A DNA stretch of 64,000 nucleotides from RGIG5612 sp045601405 (GCA_045601405.1 JAZRZO010000083.1:1-64000), one strand, 5' to 3'. Positions 33,479 to 43,271 are shown, numbered from the stretch's first letter. The notes: generated from the sequence alone by a model not told the origin. Translations and numbers: made by a program.

Positions 33479-33570
33479 ATTTATTCTCCGTTCTTTATAT
33501 TTTCGATGCCGGTTTGTGCCAGAGTCCGGTATCGCCTGTCACTGGTTTGCACCGAATAATTAACTTTTTA

Positions 33571-33599
33571 ATATTACTCCAGTAAAAGGGTGCTTTCAA
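33571..33599 (-). promoter_or_regulatory. Promoter of the glyS operon
   Basis: Minus-strand TTGAAA (33599-33594), 17-base spacer, TAATAT (33576-33571). It lies about 90 nt before the glyS ATG and 40 nt after the recO stop. Confidence 0.6.
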
Positions 33600-33639
33600 G
33601 GAGTTTATATAATGGCGGAAGATTTACACATAATCCGCT

Positions 33640-34284
33640 TTACAGGAATTCAAGCGACTTTAAGGGTCTGTCGACAGATCTTTCAGTCAGCCCTTTAGCG
33701 ATATCCATAAACTGCACCATAGGCTCTCCCGCGAGTGTAAAGGTATAAAGCTTTTCTATCGGATTGTTTTTAACAAAATCGACAGCATACAGCGCACTCT
33801 GAGACGGTTCATACCTCTGCTTTATTTCCTCCGTCAAAGGGCATATCCCGTTTATCTCAAGCAGCTTTATCTCATATATCGCCCTCACCAGCCTGTTATC
33901 AAAGCCTTCATGTATGAGAGCGCGGAAGCTCTGGTAAATAAGCTTGAGTGTTTCTTTTGCATCCAGACCTTCTCTTGTGAAAAATCTTGCAAGCTCAAGG
34001 AAATAATAGCCGTAATAAGCGCGATCCACATCCGCGGACATCTCTTCAAAAAAATTGCTTATCCTTACCGCGTTGATGCTGTATGCGGAAGCACCTTCAT
34101 GAAGGTCAAACTCCCCGAATGCAAAAACCCTTCCCGCTGATACCAGTGCCGAGGAGGGCTTTCTTGAGCCTCTCGCAAACGCGCTTATTCTTCCGAACGA
34201 GTCTGTGAGGAGCTCTATCCTTCTGTCATATTCTCCTATCGGCATGGAGGATATCACCATCCCTTTAACCGTGAGTTTATTCAT
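33640..34284 (-). CDS. recO: DNA repair protein RecO
   Basis: 214 aa, slightly short for the family. RecO loads RecA on SSB-coated DNA in the RecFOR pathway. The N-terminal OB fold ('VKGMVISSMPIGEYDRRIELLTDSFGRISAFARGSRKPSS') and helical domain are clear. The four-Cys zinc site found in many RecO proteins is absent; only one Cys is in that region ('INGICPL'). Overlaps era by 8 bases, the conserved era-recO order. Confidence 0.92.
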   Translation of the reverse strand: MNKLTVKGMVISSMPIGEYDRRIELLTDSFGRISAFARGSRKPSSALVSAGRVFAFGEFDLHEGASAYSINAVRISNFFEEMSADVDRAYYGYYFLELARFFTREGLDAKETLKLIYQSFRALIHEGFDNRLVRAIYEIKLLEINGICPLTEEIKQRYEPSQSALYAVDFVKNNPIEKLYTFTLAGEPMVQFMDIAKGLTERSVDRPLKSLEFL

Positions 34285-35188
34285 ATCCGAAATTCTTAAG
34301 CTCTTTTTCGTTATCTCGCCATTCCTTTCTGACTTTTACCCAAAGCTTCAGATTAACCTTCATTTCCGTCATCTCTTCTATATCCCGACGCGCCGCGCTG
34401 CCTATCTTTTTCAGCATCGAGCCGCCTTTTCCTATAACAATACCCTTATGGCTGTCTCTTTCGCAGATGATCACCGCATCTATATCCGCTATCGGCTCTC
34501 CTGTCCTGTTTTTTCTCTCATGATACTTGTCTATAACGACTGCTATTCCGTGCGGAACCTCATCCTTTAAAAGCCTGAGCGCCTTTTCTCTTACCATCTC
34601 AGCCGCTATCTGTCTTAAGCTCTGGTCGGTCAGCTCTTCTTCGTCATAGAAATACGGTCCTTCCGGAAGCGCTTTGAATATCTCCTCTTTAAGCGCCTGT
34701 ACATTTGTCCCCTTTTCCGCTGATATCGGGACCTCCTGAGCAAACTCCATCCGGGCTTTGTAATGATCTATATAACCATAGACCTCTTCCTTCGGAACTT
34801 CATCGATCTTATTCATCACAAGGATAACAGGAACATCCATCTTTCCAAGCTGCTCCATGATATATTCCTCGCCCTTTCCTATGAAGTTTGACGGCTCCAC
34901 CAGCCACAAGATCACATCCGCGTCCCCTGCGGAATCGAGGGCTACATCCAGCATGTATTCCCCCAATCTGTTTTTCGGAGAGTTGATGCCGGGGGTGTCA
35001 AGAAAGACCATCTGTCCCCTTTCATCCGTATAAACAGTGCGTATCCTGTTTCTTGTGGTCTGTGCTCTGTCTGATATTATCGCTATCTTCTGGCCTATGA
35101 TGCGGTTCATCAGGGTCGACTTCCCCACATTCGGCCTTCCTATTATCGCAACATATCCCGACTTTTTATTATCTTCGCTCATTATCAT
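34277..35188 (-). CDS. era: Ribosome assembly GTPase Era
   Basis: 303 aa. Binds the 3-prime end of 16S rRNA during 30S maturation. GTPase motifs: 'GRPNVGKSTLMN' (G1), 'DTPGI' (G3), 'NKID' (G4). The C-terminal KH domain 'CERDSHKGIVIGKGGSMLKKIGSAARRDIE' is intact. The start at 35188 overlaps the stop of the M16C protease gene; a second ATG two codons later is equally possible. Confidence 0.97.
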   Translation of the reverse strand: MIMSEDNKKSGYVAIIGRPNVGKSTLMNRIIGQKIAIISDRAQTTRNRIRTVYTDERGQMVFLDTPGINSPKNRLGEYMLDVALDSAGDADVILWLVEPSNFIGKGEEYIMEQLGKMDVPVILVMNKIDEVPKEEVYGYIDHYKARMEFAQEVPISAEKGTNVQALKEEIFKALPEGPYFYDEEELTDQSLRQIAAEMVREKALRLLKDEVPHGIAVVIDKYHERKNRTGEPIADIDAVIICERDSHKGIVIGKGGSMLKKIGSAARRDIEEMTEMKVNLKLWVKVRKEWRDNEKELKNFGYE

Positions 35189-38124
35189 TCAAAAAGATCA
35201 GCGGTCGCAAGGAAAAGCTCTCTGTCCTCTTCTATCTTCGCCTCGCTTCCTACAACGCATATATTTCCCTCATCCAGCATTTTTCTTATATGCGGCGCCA
35301 TTGACCTTATATCGTCCGCGCTGCAGCCTATTATCTCATTTCTGGTCTGCTGCACATCTTCTTCTGTCACGCCTGTGATAAAATACATCATATCCCGCGC
35401 CCCTCTCGCGTAAGGACTGAGAGGTCCGTCCACAGAGCTCATGGTGCCTATCACATATTTAGTCATTTCCCTTTCATCAGCGTCAAAGCCTTCCAGATAA
35501 TCCGGAACAGCTTCAAACATTTCGTTTGACCTTTTAAGATGCGGATCTCTGTATGTGACAAAATTGGCGTCTCCTGTCGCTGAGAAATTACACATACAGC
35601 CATAAGCTCCCCCCTGCACACGGATATTAAACCAGAGATAGTCGTAACTCAGGATAGTCTTGAGCACAGCGGCTGCGCCGCTCTTTTCCCTTACTTTATC
35701 AGAGTATCTTCCGGCCCTTGCCACATACTGCACTGTCGCCGAGGTCTTAAAGCCCTCATTTTTCCGCATTAGCATATCCTGTGTTATAAGCTCATAGCTG
35801 CTGCTTCTGATATCCTCCCTCTTTTCTTCCCTGCCGGAACAGCTGCCTGCGAAGCCTTTAAAGCTTTCGGCAAACAGGGCATAGCCCTCTTCATCCCCCG
35901 TGAAACTCACTGTCATCTTTTCCGGCCTTGCTATTTTTTTCAATACAGCTTCAATGCCTGCTCTTACCTCGTCCTTTTTTGCGTCAAAATTCTTTTCGAT
36001 ATCGTCAATGAATTTATAGAACTCAATTCCGTTTGTGAGCTCGGAAACATACGCGGCTTCTGAGTAATATGACTTTGCCCTCATAACCGCCACTCCGTTA
36101 CCATAAGTGTTAATAACCATCTGCAGCCGGCTTTTAAGCTCCGCGATTATCTCGTAAAGCCTCGACATATCATCATATCTGCCGGAAAACAGCACTTCCT
36201 TTAACAGCTCAACAGACCTTTCAGTATTTGAATTTAATGTTCTGATCGTAAGATCCGACAGGACAGAAAAATCCTTTTTATCGCTCATCCTCGGATAGAC
36301 TCCCGTTTCAAAAGAAAGTCCGCCGGTATTTATGTTTATCTCGTCATTAAGCTCCTTATATGTGTAATTTTCCGTATCAACATAGCTGATCACGGATTTG
36401 AGCAGGCTGAGATATTTAAGGCTGTCCGTATCGATATCGTTACAATCAAAGAAAAGCTGTATATACGATATACCGCCCACATAATGATCGTGACATATCA
36501 CCGGTATCCCGTCTATTACTCTCTCCTCGTTGCTGATCTTATCGCTTTCTTTTTTGATATCAGATCTTGAAAGAAGCGGGATAGTCTCTATCTGCTCCCT
36601 GTCTTCTTCCCGCTCCTGATATGCCTTCAGCGCAGCCGTTTCTTCTATCAGCTCATCAAGCTCTGTCTTTGAAAGAGATTCCTTGAATCCGGCAAGCTTT
36701 TTGGCGATCTCTTCATCCCTTCTTGCCGCAAGACCTTTAGCCGGGACAAGCGCAACAAGCGATGAATGCGGATTATCTGTCAGGTATTTTTTCACAAGGT
36801 CCTCGTAATAGTCTGTATCGATAGCATCCCTGAGTTCTTTGAAGGTCCCGTCGCATTCAATATGCATAAGAGGTCTGCTCTCGTCATAAAGCCAGCCGTC
36901 GAGTGCGGAAAGTCCGTATATCAGTCCTTTGGGATACCCTCCGTAATCAGCCTCTTTATATTTGAATTCAAGCGAATTAAGGCTTGCGATCAGACTTTTT
37001 TTGTTCAGTCCCTCTCTTGCGGCCTTTTCAAATTCCTCTTTGATGATGTCCAGAAAGGCATCCTTGTTTTTTAACTCCGCGTTCTTGGCAGTGATATTGA
37101 AATACGGCTGTAGAATTCCGTTTTCATATCCTGACAGTACATCCTTTCCTATTCCCTCTTTTAACAGCCTGTCTTTTACGGGTGCGCCCTGTGTCCCCAC
37201 CAGAGCGTATAAGACCATGCTCATCGCAAAATACTGCTTCGGATCCATATTTGTCCCGCACACAAGATTGTATGTGAGATAGGTGTTTTCCGACTCATCT
37301 TCTCCTTCAGATATGGGATATTCAAAGATCTCTTCAACAGGCTCACTAAATGCGGACTGTACCTTTATTGCGGAATCCGTTTCTCTCTTTTCAAAAGACG
37401 ACAGATATTCCTCATCCAGAAATGCCAGCCTCTCTTCTATATCAATATCTCCGTACAGATATATATAGCTGTTTGAGGGATTGTAATATCTTCTGTGGAA
37501 ATCCAGGAATTCCTCATATGTAAGCTCGGGAATGTTCGCCGGGTCTCCTCCCGACTCCACCGCATATGAGGTTTCCGGATATAGGGAATGGAGTATCTGT
37601 CTGTCAAGAACTCCTTCCGGTGATGAAAAAGCGCCCTTCATCTCATTATATACAACACCGTTATACTCGATCGCGTCTTCTTCTGACTCTATCTTATAGC
37701 TCCAGCCTTCCTGCTTCATTATCTCCGGGTGATCATAAATAGCCGGATAAAAGACGGCATCAAGATACACATCCATCAGATTTTTGAAGTCTTTATCATT
37801 GCGGCTCGCCACCGGATATACAGTTTTATCCGGATATGTCATGGCATTAAGAAAGGTGTTCAATGACCCCTTTACCAGTTCAACAAAAGGATCCTTAAGC
37901 GGGTATTTTCTGCTGCCGCACAGCACTGAATGCTCCATTATATGGGCCACTCCGGTATCATTTTCCGGCGGAGTCCTGAAGCCTATATAAAAAACCTTAT
38001 TGTCATCATCATTTGAAAGAACAAAAACTCTTGCGCCTGTCTTTATATGCTTCAGAAGTATCGCTTTACTCTTAAGCTCTTTTACGTCCTTTTCAAATAC
38101 TGTTTCGTAATTCTTATAATTCAT
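35185..38124 (-). CDS. M16C insulinase-family zinc metalloprotease (presequence-protease-like)
   Basis: About 979 aa. Four-domain pitrilysin-superfamily peptidase resembling the mitochondrial presequence protease, which degrades short peptides inside a closed chamber. The inverted zinc motif is 'HIMEH' (His61, Glu64, His65), with the downstream Glu region in 'YNEMKGAFSSPEGVLD'. No signal peptide, so cytosolic. The frame extends upstream into ftsY, but the ATG at 38124 with GAGG nine bases before it and a start right after the ftsY stop is preferred. It lies in an ftsY-era-recO context, probably as a clean-up peptidase. Confidence 0.9.
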   Translation of the reverse strand: MNYKNYETVFEKDVKELKSKAILLKHIKTGARVFVLSNDDDNKVFYIGFRTPPENDTGVAHIMEHSVLCGSRKYPLKDPFVELVKGSLNTFLNAMTYPDKTVYPVASRNDKDFKNLMDVYLDAVFYPAIYDHPEIMKQEGWSYKIESEEDAIEYNGVVYNEMKGAFSSPEGVLDRQILHSLYPETSYAVESGGDPANIPELTYEEFLDFHRRYYNPSNSYIYLYGDIDIEERLAFLDEEYLSSFEKRETDSAIKVQSAFSEPVEEIFEYPISEGEDESENTYLTYNLVCGTNMDPKQYFAMSMVLYALVGTQGAPVKDRLLKEGIGKDVLSGYENGILQPYFNITAKNAELKNKDAFLDIIKEEFEKAAREGLNKKSLIASLNSLEFKYKEADYGGYPKGLIYGLSALDGWLYDESRPLMHIECDGTFKELRDAIDTDYYEDLVKKYLTDNPHSSLVALVPAKGLAARRDEEIAKKLAGFKESLSKTELDELIEETAALKAYQEREEDREQIETIPLLSRSDIKKESDKISNEERVIDGIPVICHDHYVGGISYIQLFFDCNDIDTDSLKYLSLLKSVISYVDTENYTYKELNDEININTGGLSFETGVYPRMSDKKDFSVLSDLTIRTLNSNTERSVELLKEVLFSGRYDDMSRLYEIIAELKSRLQMVINTYGNGVAVMRAKSYYSEAAYVSELTNGIEFYKFIDDIEKNFDAKKDEVRAGIEAVLKKIARPEKMTVSFTGDEEGYALFAESFKGFAGSCSGREEKREDIRSSSYELITQDMLMRKNEGFKTSATVQYVARAGRYSDKVREKSGAAAVLKTILSYDYLWFNIRVQGGAYGCMCNFSATGDANFVTYRDPHLKRSNEMFEAVPDYLEGFDADEREMTKYVIGTMSSVDGPLSPYARGARDMMYFITGVTEEDVQQTRNEIIGCSADDIRSMAPHIRKMLDEGNICVVGSEAKIEEDRELFLATADLFE

Positions 38125-38125
38125 C

Positions 38126-39001
38126 TTAGTTGTCCTCATCATCACCGGCAAACATTCCCTGCACGTATTCCTCAGCATCAAAGCGTTTAAGATCGTTCAC
38201 ACTTTCACCAAGGCCCATATACAGAACGGGTACGCCCAGCTCCTTTGCTATCGCTACGGCTATTCCTCCCTTTGCTGTCCCATCCATCTTGGTAAGGATT
38301 ATCCCGTCCACCTTCATGATCTCCTTAAACTGCTTTGCCTGCTCAAGAGCATTCTGCCCTGTGGTCGCGTCAAGGACTATCAGGTTCTCTCTTTTAGCAT
38401 CTCCGTATTCTCCTGCAAGTATCTTGTCTATCTTGGCAAGCTCACTCATAAGGTTTTTCTTGTTATGCAGTCTTCCAGCTGTATCGCAGAGAAGAATGTC
38501 GGCACCTCTCGCATTTGATGCCGCCACTGCGTCATATATAACAGAGCCCGGATCCGCACCTTCGTTTCCCGATACCATGTAGCAGCCTGTACGCTCTGCC
38601 CAGATCGCAAGCTGTTCACCCGCTGCAGCCCTGAAGGTATCCGCGCCCGCGAGTATTACCTTCCTGCCCTCTCTGGTATATCTATCCGCAAGCTTTCCTA
38701 TGCTGGTTGTCTTTCCAACGCCATTTACACCTATTACCAGAACCACGCTTTTTTCATTTTCAAAATCATAAGCGTCCTCAGGGATGAGCATGATCTCCTT
38801 TATCTTGTCCATCATATACTGTTTAGCCTCTTCCTGAGTTTTTACAGTCTTGAATATAACATTGGCCTTCAGATTCTCAACCAGCTCCTCTGTGGCTGCT
38901 GCCCCCATATCACCTGTATACAGGGTCTCTTCGACCTCATCATAAAAATCCTCGTTTATCTCTTTTCCTTTTTGAAATAATTTCGAAAAAAATCCTGCCA
39001 T
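38126..39001 (-). CDS. ftsY: Signal recognition particle receptor FtsY
   Basis: 291 aa, short form without the long acidic A domain. Membrane-side GTPase that docks SRP-ribosome complexes at the translocon. NG-domain motifs: 'GVNGVGKTTSIGKLA', 'DTFRAAA', 'DTAGRLHNKKNLM', 'TKMDGTAKGG' and 'GLGESVNDL'. The N terminus begins with the amphipathic 'MAGFFSKLFQKGKE' used for membrane contact. Starts 15 bases after rbgA ends. Confidence 0.96.
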   Translation of the reverse strand: MAGFFSKLFQKGKEINEDFYDEVEETLYTGDMGAAATEELVENLKANVIFKTVKTQEEAKQYMMDKIKEIMLIPEDAYDFENEKSVVLVIGVNGVGKTTSIGKLADRYTREGRKVILAGADTFRAAAGEQLAIWAERTGCYMVSGNEGADPGSVIYDAVAASNARGADILLCDTAGRLHNKKNLMSELAKIDKILAGEYGDAKRENLIVLDATTGQNALEQAKQFKEIMKVDGIILTKMDGTAKGGIAVAIAKELGVPVLYMGLGESVNDLKRFDAEEYVQGMFAGDDEDN

Positions 39002-39016
39002 CTTATCCTCCGTGTA

Positions 39017-39880
39017 TTATTCCGGTTCTTCCAGAGAAAACCTTCCTATTTTTCCGTTCCTGAAATTTTCGAGTAATATATTAGCCGTTTTCAACCAGTC
39101 CGGCCCGCCGCCCTTTGCTATCGCGCCTCTTTTTTCTGCTATAGCTTCAAGAACAGCCACTTCCCTTTTTCCGGGGTACCTTTCCTCATCGATATCATCC
39201 AGTTCGTAATAGTTTTCCGTAATTCCGTTATATTTTTCGTCCAGTATTTTTATCAGCTCCATGGCCAGCTCTTCGATATTGATGATCTCATCCTTTATGG
39301 AACCGATGAGCGCAAGCTTAAGGCCAACGCTCTGGTCTTCAAACTTGGGCCAGAGTATACCCGGCGTATCTAAAAGCTCCAGGCTGCTTCCAAGTCTTAT
39401 CCACTGCTTGCCCTTTGTAACACCCGGCTTATTTCCTGTTTTTGCCGCAGCCTTTTTAGCGTATGTATTTATAAATGTGGATTTCCCCACGTTAGGTATA
39501 CCGACCACCATTGCCCTTACCGGCCTTGCTTTGATCCCGCGTTTTCTATCCCTTGCTATCTTGTCCGCGCAGGCTTTCTGAACAAGAGCGTTTATCTGTT
39601 TCATATCTGCCGGATTTTTTGAGTTGATCTTTAGCACATTAAGGCCTTTATCTTCAAAAAAAGAAACCCACTTATCCGTAACCAAAGGATCCGCCATGTC
39701 TGATTTGTTCAGGAGTATCATACGCGACTTGTTTCCCGCCAGTTTGTCAATATCGGGGTTTTCTGATGAAAGTGGAATGCGGGCGTCAAGAAGCTCTATC
39801 ACAAGATCGATGAGCTTCATATCTTCTGTCATCTGTCTTTTGGCCTTTGTCATATGGCCGGGGTACCATTGGAAATTCAT
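39017..39880 (-). CDS. rbgA: Ribosome biogenesis GTPase RbgA (YlqF)
   Basis: 287 aa circularly permuted GTPase needed for late 50S assembly. G4 'LNKSDMAD' precedes G1 'GIPNVGKSTFIN' and G3 'DTPGI'. N-terminal 'QWYPGHMTKAKR' is the family signature. Follows rplS by about 66 bases, the usual Firmicutes rplS-rbgA order. Confidence 0.96.
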   Translation of the reverse strand: MNFQWYPGHMTKAKRQMTEDMKLIDLVIELLDARIPLSSENPDIDKLAGNKSRMILLNKSDMADPLVTDKWVSFFEDKGLNVLKINSKNPADMKQINALVQKACADKIARDRKRGIKARPVRAMVVGIPNVGKSTFINTYAKKAAAKTGNKPGVTKGKQWIRLGSSLELLDTPGILWPKFEDQSVGLKLALIGSIKDEIINIEELAMELIKILDEKYNGITENYYELDDIDEERYPGKREVAVLEAIAEKRGAIAKGGGPDWLKTANILLENFRNGKIGRFSLEEPE

Positions 39881-39946
39881 GAATGAGATTTTAACATAAT
39901 CAGATACTAAAGAACAGCCTTCCGGCTGTTCTTATCTTCAAGGCTA

Positions 39947-40294
39947 TTACCTTATCACTTCTTTTACTTTTGCGCTCTTTCCTATCCTGTTTCTGAGGTA
40001 GTTGAGCTTTGCTCTGCGCACCTTACCTCTTCTTACAACCTCTATCTTCTCGATGTTGGGTGAATGAAGCGGCCATGTTTTTTCAACGCCTACGCCGTTT
40101 GACAGCTTTCTTACCGTAAATGTCTCGCGCGCGCCGCCGTTTTGCCTTTTAAGTACGATGCCTTCAAAAACCTGTACTCTTTCTCTGTTACCCTCTTTGA
40201 TCTTCGCGGATACTCTAACAGTATCTCCAACGTTGAAGGGATCAACTTTTTCTTTCAGCTGACCTTCCTCGATCTTCCTGATGATCTCGTTCAT
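39947..40294 (-). CDS. rplS: Ribosomal protein bL19
   Basis: 115 aa, the standard length when started at the ATG at 40294 (AAGGAGG lies just upstream); the open frame upstream of that is leader. Located at the 30S-50S interface. Signatures: 'FNVGDTVRVSAKIKEGNRERVQVFEGIVL', 'ETFTVRKLSNGVGVEKTWPLHSPNI' and 'RRGKVRRAKLNYLRNRIGKSAKVKE'. First gene of the rplS-rbgA-ftsY-M16C-era-recO run. Confidence 0.97.
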   Translation of the reverse strand: MNEIIRKIEEGQLKEKVDPFNVGDTVRVSAKIKEGNRERVQVFEGIVLKRQNGGARETFTVRKLSNGVGVEKTWPLHSPNIEKIEVVRRGKVRRAKLNYLRNRIGKSAKVKEVIR

Positions 40295-40420
40295 GTGTGT
40301 GACCTCCTTATAAAAATTCGATGTTCTTAATACTCTGGACACACATTAATGCGTCTGGTAACAGAGGACCATCTGTTTCACAGCCCGATAATTTTATCAC
40401 AATATACATTTCCGTTGCAA
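40295..40420 (-). promoter_or_regulatory. Promoter and leader of rplS
   Basis: Minus-strand TTGCAA (40420-40415), 18-base spacer, TAAAAT (40396-40391). The ~90-nt leader can form AACAGA/TCTGTT (about 40348-40370) and GACGCA/TGTGTC hairpins before the AGGAGG. L19 leaders are known in Firmicutes; I could not match a described fold by eye. Confidence 0.5.
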
Positions 40421-40442
40421 GCACTAATTCTGGCAATATAGA

Positions 40443-40532
40443 GAACCGTCCCATTAGTGTAAATTCCTAAAGTGACTTCCAGTGTGGAACTTGCAGTGGA
40501 AGTTAGTATAAGAATTTACCGAACCGTCCCAT
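40443..40532. repeat. Imperfect palindrome flanked by GAACCGTCCCAT repeats
   Basis: Identical 12-mers GAACCGTCCCAT at 40443-40454 and 40521-40532 in direct orientation flank a 61-bp inverted repeat (40459-40519). Its arms begin GTAAATTC and ACTTCCA and match at about 19 of 23 positions. It separates the low-GC acyltransferase gene from the rplS promoter. The shape is like a small non-autonomous mobile or REP-type element. Confidence 0.55.
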
Positions 40533-40556
40533 AGTCCCCCTCCATCCAAAAGCCTA

Positions 40557-42632
40557 TCATCCATTCGATAAGGCATTTCCTCTTTGTTTGCCTGTTACCT
40601 TTCTGCACATATCTAAAAGAAGCTGTATAACAACAGCTATCACAATCTGAACAGCTATACTGAGAAACATATGCGCAAATCCATCAGAAGATACAACCCT
40701 TTCCAGAAAATCGTTAATTATGGAATTCAGCAAAACATGGATAACAATAATAATGATTGAAGTTTTTCCGATAAACGCAAGACAACCCGATATTAAGGCT
40801 AACGAATTCTTTATATATTCGGAAAAGCTATATACTAAAATAATTCCGGCCAAAGCTCCGATGACCACAATTCCATAAGGCTTATAGGCTCTCGTTGCAA
40901 TTTCCATACTGCCATTCCATATCATATATGCCCAAACAGGAGAAATTATAAAATACACCCATGAGTTCCGAGTCAGCACATCCAGTATCCGATATTTTTT
41001 AAACGAAACGCCCAACTGATAAAATATCAAAGAATATAAGGAGATATCCACGCTCCACGGAAGCCAGATGTCCTGGACTCCCAGCCACACACCCAAAGCA
41101 GCAAATATCAGGATAATTACCCATTTATAAATATCATTCCTTATAAAATTATCAATGATCATATAAAGAAGTCTTACCACAAAAAGCATCAGAATAAAAT
41201 ATACCGACCCCACAGACGCAATACCCAAAAACTGTTTTCCGGAAAAAGACATCCCAAAAATGTACCGTTGTATAACCTCTGAAAAATAGCTCCCCGACCA
41301 TAACCGAAAATGAATAATAACATCAGCCACAAAACAGATGACATAAGGAATAAGAAATGTCTTCATTACATTAAGCACCGATCTCAGTAGATGTTCGCTT
41401 CTTTTATAGAAATAACCGGAAAGAAAGACAAATGCGACCATGTGACATGAATAGATAATACTCCTTAAAGATCTGCCAATTGCAAAATGTCCGACTAACA
41501 TGGAAATGATCAATATACCTCTGGTAATATCAACCGTAATATCTCTTGTTCTTTTATTATTTTTTCCAGATATTTTATCTTTAATCTTATTCTCGAACGG
41601 GCATAACAGCTTATTTTTAAGCATCAACATAAGATAAGCACCTAATATGGCAAATACTAATTCCAGAATTATCTTGACCCAGCCCCTTAGCTGACCATCT
41701 AAATTAAGCAAATTCAAAACTTTGTCAAAGTACACTCCCATTGTTTCCAGAGCAAACAAATGCACGCAAAGAACGGATAATGAGTTTTTTCCAATCCAAT
41801 TTAGAAATTTTACTTTTGTCGTATGTTTGGCTATAAGATAGACCAGAAGACATCCGCAAAGTCCAATAACGGGTGAAAGGAACAAATCTGTCATATCTGC
41901 TATAACAAAGTTTATTAGGCAATACCCAAAATGAATTCCGCCAGCTAAAAAAAGGAACGCAATGATATAGACATACCACTTTATTCTTAACAATATTCCT
42001 GTTTTACTCACAGAATATCCAATCCAGAGAAAAAAAACTGCAAAAAGACCGGATTGAATACTGAATGGAAGCCAGACAAACCTGGCGGTAATATAGCCGC
42101 AAATAGAAACCGCAGCACATACCAGTCCCATTACTTTATTATTGCGAATGGTTGCAACTATTAACTGGAAAATAACAAGTGCAAAAAACAAGGCCGGCAA
42201 AAACCAGATTGCACCTATTCTGTTTCCTATATCTATTTCTCCGAAAGAAGTATATCCTCCGGAAGCAAAGAATGATCGGGCTATATCTTTCGAAATATGT
42301 TCTGTAATACCGACCAGTGACCGTTCGCCATAAATAAAAAACTCATTAAAAATATCCATGCACAAAACGGCAAAACAGCAAATAAAATAAGGAACCATTA
42401 GCCTGGTGAATTTTTTTCTCACATAATCCAGGCTTAGCGGCATGTCTTTCACGGTGTAACCGCTCAAAACAAAAAAAACAACCAAATGAATCCCGTAAAC
42501 AAAATCAAACCGGATCAAACCGGTCAATTCGTCACTTGTATGTCCTAATATAATAAGAATCATGGCGATTGCCTTTGCATTATCAATCCATAATTCTCTT
42601 TTTTTTACTGATACAAAGGATTCTGCACTCAT
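40557..42632 (-). CDS. Tandem double acyltransferase-3 membrane protein
   Basis: 691 aa with two acyltransferase-3 (OafA/YrhL, DUF1624-like) halves in one chain. Half 1 has 'ELWIDNAKAIAMILIILGHT' (His31) and 'HLVVFFVLSGYT'. Half 2, from about residue 362, repeats this as 'DITVDITRGILIISMLVGHF' (His382) and 'HMVAFVFLSGYF'. Each half has about ten membrane segments; single-domain members are about 350 aa. The family transfers acyl groups to sugars or lipids at the cell surface. The codon use is visibly richer in A/T than its neighbours, and repeats and a long AT-rich spacer flank it, suggesting acquisition by transfer. Whether both halves are active is unknown. Confidence 0.85.
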   Translation of the reverse strand: MSAESFVSVKKRELWIDNAKAIAMILIILGHTSDELTGLIRFDFVYGIHLVVFFVLSGYTVKDMPLSLDYVRKKFTRLMVPYFICCFAVLCMDIFNEFFIYGERSLVGITEHISKDIARSFFASGGYTSFGEIDIGNRIGAIWFLPALFFALVIFQLIVATIRNNKVMGLVCAAVSICGYITARFVWLPFSIQSGLFAVFFLWIGYSVSKTGILLRIKWYVYIIAFLFLAGGIHFGYCLINFVIADMTDLFLSPVIGLCGCLLVYLIAKHTTKVKFLNWIGKNSLSVLCVHLFALETMGVYFDKVLNLLNLDGQLRGWVKIILELVFAILGAYLMLMLKNKLLCPFENKIKDKISGKNNKRTRDITVDITRGILIISMLVGHFAIGRSLRSIIYSCHMVAFVFLSGYFYKRSEHLLRSVLNVMKTFLIPYVICFVADVIIHFRLWSGSYFSEVIQRYIFGMSFSGKQFLGIASVGSVYFILMLFVVRLLYMIIDNFIRNDIYKWVIILIFAALGVWLGVQDIWLPWSVDISLYSLIFYQLGVSFKKYRILDVLTRNSWVYFIISPVWAYMIWNGSMEIATRAYKPYGIVVIGALAGIILVYSFSEYIKNSLALISGCLAFIGKTSIIIIVIHVLLNSIINDFLERVVSSDGFAHMFLSIAVQIVIAVVIQLLLDMCRKVTGKQRGNALSNG

Positions 42633-43271
42633 CAGAAATCGTTCAAAAACTCTCCTTATATTTTTTTACAAACCTGACATTTATGATCACTGATATATTT
42701 TCGGGATTATTATATTGAACATAAATCCATTAGCTCGCCTCTCTCCTGCCAAAACCGGAATACAGTCCTGATAAATCAATACCGAATGTCCCATACAGAT
42801 TATCAACATATCGAATGTGTTTATTATGAGTCGGTCATCTCATAAAACTCTGTATGATTTATATGTTGAAATAATAATTGCAGCCTACTTTTCACTTTCT
42901 CAGTTCACATGGCTAATGCAACTCATTATAAAACACTCACGTTTCTCCAAAACAATTTTCTTCTTACGTTTTGTTTCAACAAATTGTCATAGCCTTAAAT
43001 GACACCGCTTTCGAAAAAAACGTTATTTATTCCTACAGTCTAACACTTAGGTTCCAATTCAACAACTTATATATTTTTTCAATTATATATTTTCCCCGGA
43101 ATCATCGGCAGTCGATAATCATGCGATTTTTGACTTTATTTATGTATGCTTATAGGAAATATTTTAAATCTTATCTATAAATCCCATCTTTTCGTACTCT
43201 TATTGTCCATGACCACACGGTTCTGCCGGGATGGTTCTCGACGACAAAAAACTGTCCTATGTCGCCTGCGG
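42633..43271. other. AT-rich gene-free spacer upstream of the double acyltransferase
   Basis: About 640 bases with no convincing gene. A minus-strand TATAAT (42714-42709) could serve the acyltransferase, though no clear -35 was seen. Just after azlD a short minus-strand frame (about 43268-43182) reads as a possible C-terminal fragment with aromatic residues and a basic end ('GRTVWSWTIRV...'); it lacks a start and may be a remnant of a lost gene. Composition is strongly AT-rich compared with both sides except near 43200-43271. Confidence 0.45.

Noticed and set aside
33479..33639. T-box leader upstream of glyS
   Set aside because: The leader is only about 90 nt after the predicted start and lacks the T-box core and a specifier stem. 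The argS, gltX and trpS upstream regions also show none.
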